Of a DNA stretch of 64,000 nucleotides, positions 14,301-24,293 are shown in pieces (the first letter of the stretch is position 1; the number at the start of each line of letters is the position of its first letter). This stretch comes from Membranipora membranacea (taxonomy: Eukaryota > Bryozoa > Gymnolaemata > Cheilostomatida > Membraniporidae): contig OU612065.1 in assembly GCA_914767715.1 (NCBI GenBank), forward strand, positions 23,932,001 to 23,996,000. Direction: 5' to 3'. Made by a program: the position numbers and the translations under genes. The notes beneath the pieces are model-generated. The model was not told the DNA's origin. It ran no database searches and saw nothing but the letters and a program-made list of their open reading frames with translations.

Positions 14301-17300
14301 CACAAACATCAGCTGACATACAGGATAGGGTAAGGGCTCGTATCGCTCTACAACAGACAGTGATATTCTAAATCACAACCATAGCTGAAATGTGAAACTG
14401 CTTCTTAATGTGCAAATCGTCAAGATTAATAGTTCTTTGGACACACAGACATACTCAAACTTTCTATACGTGTAAAATACGATGTATCATCTGCTATCTC
14501 AGGGTGTGTGGATTTGTTCATTTGCTCATGTTTCATCTGAATAACCATATCATTGATGTGGTTTGATATTTAAGGGAACAATAATCGAAGCGCAACTTTA
14601 GCTGGAATGAAGATGGAATTGAGTACCCCACTTCATGGTTCGATTACGGTCCACTAAGTATAACTGTACAAAACTTGTAAAACAATGAGAAAAACAGTAA
14701 TATTCTGACATTTCCTGCAGAAAACAGGTGGAAGTTCTGCAAAAGGATACAGCGTATATAATGTACTGGACGGAATTCATCCAAAGAGATAAAATCTATT
14801 GTGGTACGGAGTTTGGGTGATTAGTTCGCCACCGACGTGTGTCACCATGATGGATTAACAACAATTGCCAAAAAAAGATGATATCAACCAGAGCCGGGCC
14901 AGATTATTCAACATCCCTTTAATGATTTTATGGCCTGCCAGACCCCACATTCTGGTTTTACACCGCAGCACACCACAAACAATGCATTGAGTCAGAAAAA
15001 CAGTAACCTGGACCATACTGGCCTTGAGTCACGAAACCTCAAAGAAACGATTATTCTAATTTGAGATCGTAACTAGGCAATTAGTGTTTCTTAGGTAAGT
15101 CTAGATATATAGTAAGTCTTCTTGATAATTTCAGTGATGGACTGAAATGCCCACTGTTGCAACAGACCACAAATATTTCAGAAGATTAGGCAACCATTTT
15201 TTCCATTTTTTAGAGTATGCCAAGTACAGAACTCTGAAGGCGTGAGGTTGTCACACTCCCTTCTTAAACCCAACGAATCGGTGAACTGTCAACCAACCTG
15301 TCCTGACAGGGTTTCATTATAATAATTATGACTAAGTATGAAATTTGCACATAAAATGAGGAAAGTTATGTTCAACTATACAGAGGTTTTGGCCGGATAT
15401 GTTCTTCTAATGGGAGTGTCAATCAGAACAGGTTGTACTGATGAACTTATGGGGGAGTCGGTGCTGAAATGGCAATGATGGATCATTAGCCTGGAATAGA
15501 ATGGAAAGATGGATTACTATCAGGAATGCAAAATTTTTCCAGGTTAAATGGGTGAACGTCGGGGTAAGGTGAAATGTCAGCAGTCAATCGGCCATCAAAA
15601 ATAGATTGTGGCCTGTGGGTGGCATACATAAAGGAGGATCTCGGTAGGTTGTTTCATGGTGGTACATTGATCGGAGAGCACCTGGGATGAAGATAAATTT
15701 CGTATTTCTATCTAAAAGTATCTTGATTTGATGGGAGGAATAAATATAATATCAAGGCTATTATCGTATATCACCTTTCTTTTTAGTAAAAACAATGTCT
15801 GTGAACTCTAAGTTAAGTTTTACCTCTATAAAAATGGTAATAAAATGCATAAAAATGTGAAAACGCCCTACAGTGTGTAATAATTTCACTTGAACTCCTA
15901 AACATGACAATCAATTCTGAAATAGTATTTTAGTAATGTTGGTGAGCAGAGAGCAGAGAGAAGCGGTTTTTTATTCTATTATCCTCCATTGATCATCGTA
16001 CCTTAACGGCTCCTCTCAAGATATAAAACAATTCAGAAAAATATTGAGACAATTTGGGACCTTTGGAGAGATAATTGATAATTGCATAAGGTAAAAAACA
16101 GGACAATCACCTTAATTAAAAAGAAATGAGAAATTCGAAGTCAAGAAGTCAATTCTGCAGTAAGCTGATTAAAAATAAATTCATCAGAACCAAAAGGGCC
16201 TGAGTCCGTTACACAACAGTGTGGTTATGAATTGGAGGGCAATAAACCTGACCATGTTTATGGGTGGCAAGGAATACAGTAACTTTTTGTAGGCTTCACC
16301 TCCAATTTTGCATATAGCATATCATGGACTACAACCACAAGCAACCCCTGACAAACAACGCCGCACGGTGCTTCTGGAAAGTGAGTTTATAAGCCGTTGG
16401 CCGATGCTATGAGTTTCCTTAGATCAAGCATGATCCAATTTGCCTGCATTCAGCATTTGAGCTCATCAGTAGAATGGGAATGATCGGACTGCGGGAAAAT
16501 TGGATAAAACTTGTTCTTGTGTTTCATTCTTGAGTAGAAATCAACATATTTCTATAAATAATGATAATCTTGTTTCGAGTGTTTGTTTACCTGTTATGGC
16601 TGTGAGTAGTGTGATGAAGCTCTCAGCACATTCCGCTGCCTTATACTCATCATCATCATCTATATCAGCATTGAACTGAGACACCCAAGCAGTGGACGAC
16701 TCTGTCATCATGTCCATCTTCTCCTGGGCAACTGTGTAATCAATCCATAACATACATCAGTACTCACACTTACAGTATAAGTCAGTACTTACACTAGACA
16801 CTTACACATCACACCAAATACATCGAAGTCTTGTTATCTTGTCACTCTGGGTTGACATCAAGATGGCCGCTGACCAACACTCCCACAATGCAACTGTAGG
16901 TAGGAGCTCACAAAGAGATCAGGCAGAGAAACTGACTATCGACCTGATCTGCGTGTGATTGTCATAATGCTTCTCTATACATCTCTAAACTTATTAACAT
17001 GCCCCATCACAGCTTAGTGAGAACTTTGTTTTGTTTTGTAATCTTTCCATAGGCAATTAAAGTTTTTCATCTGATATAATTTTCTAATCAGTTTTATTCA
17101 TGAGAAATCTCGTGTGTTATGAGAAAATAATTTTGGTTAGCATTTTGACTTTAATTCAGAGCGTTTTTCCTGTATATGTGGGACTAAAGTGCCAAAAAAT
17201 TGAATTTGAAAATTGAAAGAAAATTTAAATGCCAGCTTAAATATTGTCAATCTGATGGTTGAAAGAATTACATATATACACTATTTTTTTTGGCAGACAA

Positions 17301-20300
17301 TATCATCCTGGTGGGATGTTTTCCATAATGATTTCTATGTTTTCTATAATGTTTTCCATAATGTTTTCCATAAAATTGAAATCATACGTCAAGACACTAT
17401 GGCTCAGGCCCAGCTGAAGACTTTGTTGCTTGGTAATCAGCTAATGCGAGATCAAGGAAGGGAAAATATTGTTTTTCGGATATTTGGAGGCGATTGATGG
17501 TGTTTCTAAAATGAGTCAGTAAGAGCATTTGGCAATTAATCTGCAAATCACCAGTTCTATAGTGCTCCACTTCATCCTGTAAATTTGTGGAATGCCTCTA
17601 TCGGGTCAAGTCTATAAATAGCCTGTCAATAGCGCTACTTAAATGGTTATCAAAAATCATTTTAAGCTGAAGACATAACTCATCCACCAACGATAAATTG
17701 CAAAATCAAAAACAGGATCAAAATGACAGGGAGCAACATACAGATGTCTAAAAGTCGTCATGTCTCCGAGGTAACCGTCTTATGAGTCAAGAGATGACAA
17801 CTCCATTTTTTCCTTAGCAACATCCAAGGACCGACGTCACCAGAGACAGGACCAAGGGTGGTAAACAAAATGCATGTGAATCAACTTGCTGCATCAAAAT
17901 CAGATAAATGAAGCACAATTTAGCAACATTTAGATTGGCATTTCATTGAGAGAGTTGCATCCTACAATTAATATTTTGCCATCCATCATCAACATGATCA
18001 TTTATGCCAAAAAATTAGTACCGCCGCCAAAAAGTTAGTACCTTGATGATACGCCTTAATGGCCATGAACTTAAAAATAATAATTATCACTTTGTGGTAG
18101 TTGGTAGGCGTGACTCCAAAACACGGAGCAAAATAAAACACATTACAAGCCACAATCAGACACTGTCATTTAATGTCATGTATAGTCTCCTGCTCCCAAG
18201 CAACCGAGGGAAGAATTCCCAAAATCATGCTTCACAACTTGACTGTCAAAAAACACATTTCAATCATAGTGTGAGGCAATAACCCTCAAAAATTTATATA
18301 GGTTAATGCCATAAGCTGCACTGATAATCTTTTTATCTTGAAATTACGTCTATGACAAGCCACCGCTAAACGTGGATTGTGTAACTGGCTTATCAGTGAG
18401 TAAAGTACCATAACCTCAAGCCCTTATTCTAAAATAAATTGATACGACCAAAACCCAAAGACCCATATATCATACACAACAAGAACGGGTCAGAGTCAAG
18501 TTGCAGCTCCTGTTTTTTGTAGTCCACTTTTATAGGATTCAAATGCATTTCAAATTGTTTTGCCAAAGAATTGACAAAAAAATGTCACAATGTTCATGGT
18601 ATGCTTACATTTCTTCTCAATAATGATCCATTTCTTGAATGGTTCCTCAGCAGTGAGAACATGTATACAGCTCGCCTCATCAGAAGGGTAGTCGTGTAGA
18701 GCTATCATATCTGAGTGGAACGACAGGGTCTCGTGTATCAGGTGTGAATACTGGTGCTCATCATACATTATCTCTGGGATACAACTAATCAACTTTTCCA
18801 TGGCAAGTATTTGTAAACCTAGAAACGGGATATATAAAGCCATGCAGTATACAGCCATATTTTGAAACAAGTTATGTGGAAAGACAAAGGGACATTTATA
18901 TGATGAGAAAACAATGGTGAACAGTTCATGGCGGTTGATGAATTTTGTGAACTTGTTCTTTAGAGGCCACAAGCATGCATTGATTTGTAGACAAATCTGC
19001 TCTTATCTATCAGTGGCCATAACAGTAAAGATCACTAGACAGAAAATTTACCCAACCAATATCATGCCCATCCACCTGTATAATTATAAACAGCAATTAT
19101 GCATTATGGCAGGAAATCAGCTTTTATAACTCTTTGTATCAGATTCAATTTCACCTGAGGAAGTTGTCATACGAACATAAAGTGCAGTGAAATTAATCAG
19201 ATAACGTGTCAAGCCTCACATCTTAGAAATTCTACATTTGCATTCACAGAATCGTAGCCTGAGTCCCACAGCGCAGGTTGTATAATTGTAGACAGGCAGT
19301 CTGCGTGGTCCTTGGCCCATGTCAGTAATTGAGTAAAAAACCATTCGGGCTAAAAGTAAAGAGTAACAAAAAACTAAGAATGGACAAGAGAAAAACATCA
19401 AATCCAGCTGCACACTGCCGATTGATCAGAAGAAAGGATCATCATAAGCGAGGATATTACTCAAGTTGACATATCTGATATCACAATGAATTTAAATGGA
19501 AGCTATAAAATCAGTTTGCATGCAACCCCATCAATGTGAAGAGGAGGCAAAGGTATTCGAAAACAAAATTAACACCTATTATCATTTTTATGCCCGTGAT
19601 CAAATTATCTTATCCTAAACTTGATAACATCCTCAGCAACACTTAATGATTTATCATGCAGTCACTCACTCAATAATACTAGCCCTGGTTCTTGGAAAGA
19701 GAAAGGAATGACTTCTCTTGATAAAATTGAATAACAGGTCGACCACACATACTGTGCATTAATCCATTAATATAAATTCCAGCTTAGTCTGTTATAACAA
19801 GAGATTGGTGTCATGTTGCGATCTCTAGCTTGACCAGGGCGAACCATTAAATATGCAGAGTCACTGTGTCAAAAATGATGATACAGAATTATTCCACAAA
19901 CCTTGTCTGGATTGTTGGTTTGCTTGCTGCCATAAAAATGAAACTGGAATCGTTTTCTCAGTGGTTCTACTAACAGTGATAAAGGCAACACAGCAGCTTT
20001 GTAGTTGGGTAGGCTAGCTATTGTAGGGTGAATACTAACACCATCTGTGACTCCATGTCTGCAAAACTGGTCAAGGAAATAATTAAACCAGATGGTCTTG
20101 TCTTATCTGCGGGGTTGGTGGTGGTATGAGAACAGGTAGTTGACACCCATTATTCTCAAGGACTGCTGGGCAATTGTAGATTATTGCTGATAGAAAAAAA
20201 CTGTTGTCAGAAGGATGTGAATGTTTCACACTGTTGATTATTCTGAACAGTTGTGAATATGTTCTTGTGTGAGTCTGAGGTATACAGGATTTTAATAGGT

Positions 20301-23243
20301 TTGGAGTCTGAGTCCTTTGGTTGACATCAGTTTTCCTGCCTACTGAGGTAGAGAAGGCTGGGGCAAATCATTTGTGACATAAGTAGAAATGGAACCTGGA
20401 ACCTATTTCATGATAGCTATAGATGTGATCTATTGCATTATCAAAGCTCCAGATGGTAGATTGATGAAGATCTTTCCATAAGATTGATGTGACATTTGAA
20501 TAGCAACAGAATAGATCAGCAATAATTTGGAAGTGTGATCCTAACAACGCTAGAGGAAATTTAAAGGATACGGTAGCTGTATACGTAGCAGTAGTTTGAA
20601 CAATTTAGACAGATTTGCTGTAATCTTTTGGGGATCCTCTGATAAGTTTGCAGGTTTCGTTTTCTGTGCACCGATAGTTGTGACAGATGGCCATTCCATG
20701 GTTTTCATCACAACGCTTAGTTCTCTAAAACATATAAAACTAGGCCATGAGGATATAGATATATAGAAGTATTTAGGAGGGGAAAAAAGCACCGATCAAT
20801 ATTAACACCTTACACACTTACCTCAACTTCTTGCAGCTGATCTAGCCAGTGAGAAATTTTCCATGGTCAGCCTGGGATTGCTTTTCTAATGGAGCCATAT
20901 CTCTGCTAGCAAACTCATGCTTGCAGTGAATCATTTGGACAGATAAACCATAAAATTTATTACATTACTAGTTATTAATTACATATTAGAAGTTGTTTCT
21001 TCTCTGATATAACATTTCAATGAGAAGATAACTATGAACTTACTTGTTTAGCCTATCTCTCAGCACAATGTGCCAATGTCTGAGGGTTTGTGATAGGAAG
21101 TTAAGCAGATTTGAACATTTAGTATCTCGTAGTTTCTCGTATAGCGCTATTATCTCTTCAAAGACATCTATTGCTTTGATGTCAGATTCCTCCAAGAGTG
21201 CTGACTGTATGCTGCAGCTGTACGGAGAGTAACAAGAGTTACAAGTTACAAGTATGTGATGTACATTCTTTATGCGAAATGGGTCATAGAAAAATAACCA
21301 AAATGAATGACCAAATATGGTTGGTTTATGTGTCCTCTCACTAGTTTTAGAATATTTACAGCTCTTAAATTCATAATTTCATAGGGGTTACCTGGCATGC
21401 TCAATTTTGTCTATGCATCTCAGGTAGGCCTTGCACTGCTCCAACTCTGCAGCCCTTTTCACTAGCTTGCCAAGATCAGATAGCGAGTCAGTCACAGACT
21501 CTGTATGTGTGTCTAGCTCCTCACTGGTTGAAGCCACATCCACATACAAAGATTGCAGTTCCTCCTCAAGTCTTTGCCCTGTGAGGGCTTTTTTCTTGCT
21601 GCTGGTCGCTGCAGGAGCGGAGACATCACTAACCTATGGATATATATATATATATGTATATATATATTATATATAAGATCATTTTGAATTACGAAAAATC
21701 ATCAGTTGGTGACAGTAGAAAGCAAGATATTGAAATAAAATCTAGACATATGTGTGTTGAATATCAGTCGCTCGTCTGAATCGGAGAAAAACAGCTCATT
21801 CTGTGTATTACACAGAAGATTGGAATCAATCAGACACACCCAACAGCATCTCTAAACGCTGCTAAGTGACAAGCGTTCCTTGCTTAGCAGTTGTCTCTTC
21901 AGCTACCCAATTGTAAACGCAAGAGGTGTTTATCAACAGCGATACTAATTTCCGACAAATCCTCCAGAAAATTTGGCCACCCATTCCCAAAACCTTAGTA
22001 AGTGCATTCAGAATTTTTATCTCCCTTAATCCATTAAAACATATAGTGCAACTCGCAAGTTATTTTGTGCAAGTTTTTCATGTTGGTATAGTGGCCAACA
22101 ACTGAATTATCCTGGGTTCGATTCCCCAGTCGAAACCTTTATTTTGACAACAGCCAAGTCATACAAGGTGTTTGAGCTGGTACTCTTTGAGATGTAGGTG
22201 CTTACTGGGTTAAGATTGCAAACACACTGAGGGTAAGGTGTAGGAATTAGGGAATACCTAGAAGAACAGTACATATAACAGTATACTAGGCGCTACACAA
22301 ATAGATCTACTATTTTGTTTGGTTGGCTCTTTGTATTATTGTGCCCTCAGAGAAACAGTTAGGGAGTTATAAATTAGTGATCTGTCATAATAAATAAATG
22401 TCCAATTGCAGGATCCGAAAGGAGGATATCTAAATAATGTATTGTATCAGCTTGGATACAGGAATAGATTAAGATATTCAGTTTGTTTTTCCCATAGCTG
22501 TAACGGTGATGACTCAACTGTCAGCAGTAACCTAACATGACAGATCTTTGTTCAGAGTTTTAGCGGTTGTCTAGCTGTTGTTTTTGTTTGGACAATGATT
22601 AGGTAACTCTTTTTCATTAAGAAATGAAACACTCATTCATCCAAAGTTGTTCGACTTTGACGCACTTTTGCACCAACACACAATTCAAACATGTCATTGG
22701 CACACTGGGTCAGATTGGAAGACATCATTCATTCATACACTACGAACTAGAGTACAGCTATTTCGTCATATGTTGGGCGCTGTCTATAGCGGTGCCCCAA
22801 CATTGAAAAAGTGCAGCCGTGAAACTCAGGTAAAGTACACCTCATAACTAATCTTTTCTAGTAATGTCAATGAGCAGTGTTGGTCGCGTATACAAGATGA
22901 ATGAAGAGCTTCCTTGTAGAGAGAAGAATGTAAGAGAAATCAGATGAAGGAAAGTCTTAGTCGTAACCAGGTGTTGGCTCAGACTCAGAGCCAACAATAC
23001 CTATATATAAATATATATATATACAAACCTCCACCCTCACACAAGCAGGTCTACAACTACAAGTGAGACTAAAATACATAAAACTTAAATAATAATTACC
23101 TTATCCTTCAACTTATCTTGTTCAGCAACTAAAGTTTGTTGTAAGGCTTTGCACTGAGCAAGTGATTTGACCCCATTCCCAAGGAAATGGTTGAGAAACT
23201 CAACAGGAGAATCAAATGTTTCCACATCACCAAAGTCAGCCAT
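2353..23243 (-). CDS. RINT1: RINT1/Tip20 family vesicle-tethering protein, complete, 14 coding exons
   Basis: RINT1 is the subunit that joins ZW10 and NBAS in the ER tethering complex for Golgi-to-ER retrograde vesicles. Coding exons on the minus strand, in order: 23100-23243, 21392-21633, 21044-21217, 20572-20724, 19902-20058, 19220-19349, 18609-18818, 16591-16731, 14154-14347, 13069-13170, 6413-6585, 4578-4767, 3453-3571, 2353-2560. All junctions are GT-AG, phases agree throughout, and the total is 2337 nt (778 residues, close to vertebrate RINT1). Start is MADFGDVETF. Exon 2 is Glu-rich and coiled-coil-like. Family blocks visible: RFQFHFYGSKQTN, PEWFFTQLL, AWVSQF then CAESFITLL, ELLEDYRIRL, NHFSEGG, FDMTRNLFPI, RPENF, and the C-terminal LGIFKLSPEDVELVLSRR. 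Least certain are the exon 4 donor and the exon 6/7 junction. It is head-to-head with the TRIM gene. Confidence 0.96.
7235..7320 (+). repeat. tRNA-derived SINE-like fragment
   Basis: The segment TGGTTCAGCTGGTTAGAG (7242-7259) looks like the A box and D arm of a tRNA gene, and a degraded B-box-like GTTTGAATTTT follows about 35 bases later. The acceptor stem and anticodon arm do not fold as a real tRNA, so a SINE head or tRNA pseudogene is the better reading. It lies in RINT1 intron 10. Confidence 0.4.
8090..9500 (-). mobile_element. Decayed non-LTR retrotransposon (CR1/L2/Jockey-like reverse transcriptase)
   Basis: This is the remnant of a LINE-type reverse transcriptase, read on the minus strand, the same direction as the host gene RINT1. 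From 5' to 3' of the element there are several family signatures. NFFINVGTHLEES is near 9300-9365 and FPKCLKIALVKLLFKKGD near 9020-9090. YQFGIRWKRSTTD and GQFLDLSKAF lie between 8780 and 8920. APQGSVLGPV is near 8600-8635, the catalytic ILFADDTN motif near 8510-8545, and the thumb-like WCITNRLVINYEKT near 8410-8465. Stop codons and frameshifts separate these blocks, for example a stop just before ILFADDTN, so the copy is dead. No endonuclease domain, target duplication or poly-A tail was identified. Clade assignment is only approximate. Confidence 0.88.
9501..10700. other. Part of RINT1 intron 10, nothing recognised
   Basis: This stretch lies between the LINE remnant and the minisatellite inside the longest RINT1 intron (6586-13068). 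The open frames are short and resemble no known protein. The rest of the intron, 10941-13068, is likewise empty apart from a possible dispersed repeat near 11240-11530. Confidence 0.5.
10701..10940. repeat. Diverged minisatellite, unit about 14-17 bp
   Basis: About sixteen units of the form GGYATTATGNCCAAT follow one another, each starting with GGTATT, GGCATT or a close variant and ending in a variable 3-6 base spacer. The right-hand units are the most alike (GGCATTATGGCCAT, GGCATTATGGCAAT). The array is in RINT1 intron 10. The long open frames over it on the plus strand are a by-product of the repeat and not genes. Confidence 0.85.
17318..17375. repeat. Short tandem repeat GTTTTCCATAAT
   Basis: Four to five 9-12 bp units related to GTTTTCCATAAT stand in a row in RINT1 intron 7. 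One unit is shortened to GATTTCTAT. Confidence 0.7.
21641..21674. repeat. TA microsatellite beside the RINT1 exon 2 acceptor
   Basis: A run of TA dinucleotides with one interruption (TATATGTATA) ends about 8 bases from the intron side of the RINT1 exon 2 acceptor. It occupies the place where a pyrimidine tract would normally be. A similar run lies at about 22999-23024 in the same intron. Confidence 0.85.
22080..22325 (+). repeat. SINE: tRNA-like head with LINE-like tail
   Basis: A box TTGGTATAGTGG (22083-22094) and a textbook B box GGGTTCGATTCCCC (22114-22127) are only about 18 bases apart. A real tRNA gene would have about 30, so the anticodon arm is lost. The element ends with AGGCGCTACACAAATAGAT, which resembles the GCGCTATATAAATA tail shared by many SINEs and CR1/L2-type LINEs. 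It lies in RINT1 intron 1. Confidence 0.65.
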
Positions 23244-23910
23244 GATTTTACTGTGAGAAGTGAAGATCTTCAACCATTTACCAGTGTAGTAATGATCTAA
23301 CAAGTGAAATTTTCTGTAGAGCTCATACATAGATTATGATCATGATAATCCTCTTTATACATAACGAGGTTTATGGTAGGTGTCCTATAATAGTAAGAAC
23401 TAAGGGTTTATCTATAAGCCAATCAAGATGTACTGCTGAGTCATCCAATCAACAATGGTTTGAGAATTCCTATCAGCTAATCATAATTATTTTAACATAC
23501 AGGTAAAGGTAAAGGTTGTGGCAAGGAGGGACTACCTCATGCTTTTAGGATAAAATGTTTTGATTTTTACATCAAGGAGTCCTCGCTTACTACCAAAGGT
23601 GCTTGTACAGGACTGCCACATGGCTCATGTCATCTTATGGTCACACTCCCTGCACTAACCTACTACCTAGCCAACACATTGGCTACACTAACCAAGTAGT
23701 AACAGCTGTTACTTCTTGCACTAACCAATCAGAGATGCATATATATATTATCATATCAATCAACCCCATCATCACCATTCAATCACATGAGGTTAGGTGG
23801 GTGGTTACTAGGAGTAACAAGCAATGACTCTTGTTTGCTTGTACTCAAGTAAAGTCATTGCTTGCTAGGATAGGCAAGGGCAGGGTAGTTTAACTTTACC
23901 CTCTACTTAC

Positions 23911-23955
23911 ATTGGCCCCTGGGACTTGCATGTCTTTACTTTGCCAATGTCCACT
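23911..23955. repeat. Copy of a dispersed hairpin repeat
   Basis: The sequence GGCCCCTGGGACTTGCATG followed by TCTTTACTTTGCCAATGTCC matches, with few changes, both arms of the inverted repeat at 31922-32013. Only a single arm is present here. Confidence 0.6.
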
Positions 23956-24078
23956 ATCAACCACCCAAAAAACACCAAACAGGGTAAGACACAAAAGATT
24001 TTTTTTTACAACCTACCTTGAAATCTCGCACACTAACTCACGCCGCCTTCCTTTTTCATTTGCTTCAGGTTTGAAGGT

Positions 24079-24207
24079 TCTAGCACAAACAGAGCTGACT
24101 TTATGGACCAGAGAAAAAAAATTCACAAAATTCACACAAACCTGAAAGGCATTTTGTAGAGGCATCTTTTTTCTCTGGTCCATAAAGTCAGCTCTGTTTG
24201 AGCTAGA
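24079..24207. repeat. Long inverted repeat (MITE-like hairpin)
   Basis: The arm at 24079-24120, which contains CAGAGCTGACTTTATGGACC, reappears as its reverse complement at 24166-24207. The arms are about 42 bp with very few mismatches, and the loop is about 45 bp. It ends about 90 bp before the TRIM start codon, so it lies in the promoter or 5' UTR. No transposase is present. A small non-autonomous DNA element is the likely origin. Confidence 0.85.
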
Positions 24208-24293
24208 AGTAGAACTCCTTGGTAAACATATTATCTTATTTGACTAATCATTGCATATTTTTACAAATTGTAGCGATAGCATCGTCTATCATC

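Larger units (their letters stand above)
23244..24293. promoter_or_regulatory. Head-to-head promoter interval of RINT1 and the TRIM gene
   Basis: RINT1 starts leftward at 23243 and the TRIM gene starts rightward at 24294, so both promoters must lie in this 1 kb unless distant 5' exons exist. It contains a perfect 16 bp dyad around an E-box-like CAGCTG (23698-23713), a looser dyad CAAGCAATGACT/AGTCATTGCTTG (23818-23864), a copy of a dispersed hairpin repeat and a long inverted repeat. A possible 5'-UTR acceptor (TTACAAATTGTAG) precedes the TRIM start. No clear TATA box could be assigned. Confidence 0.5.

Noticed and set aside
18550-18972. 140-codon minus-strand frame as a single gene
   Set aside because: Only 18609-18818 is coding, as RINT1 exon 7. 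The rest runs into introns.
22083-22127. A functional tRNA gene
   Set aside because: The A and B boxes are too close for a complete anticodon arm, so I call it a SINE head.
23603-23827. Plus-strand frame upstream of the TRIM gene
   Set aside because: It overlaps repeats and palindromes in the promoter interval and has no family resemblance.
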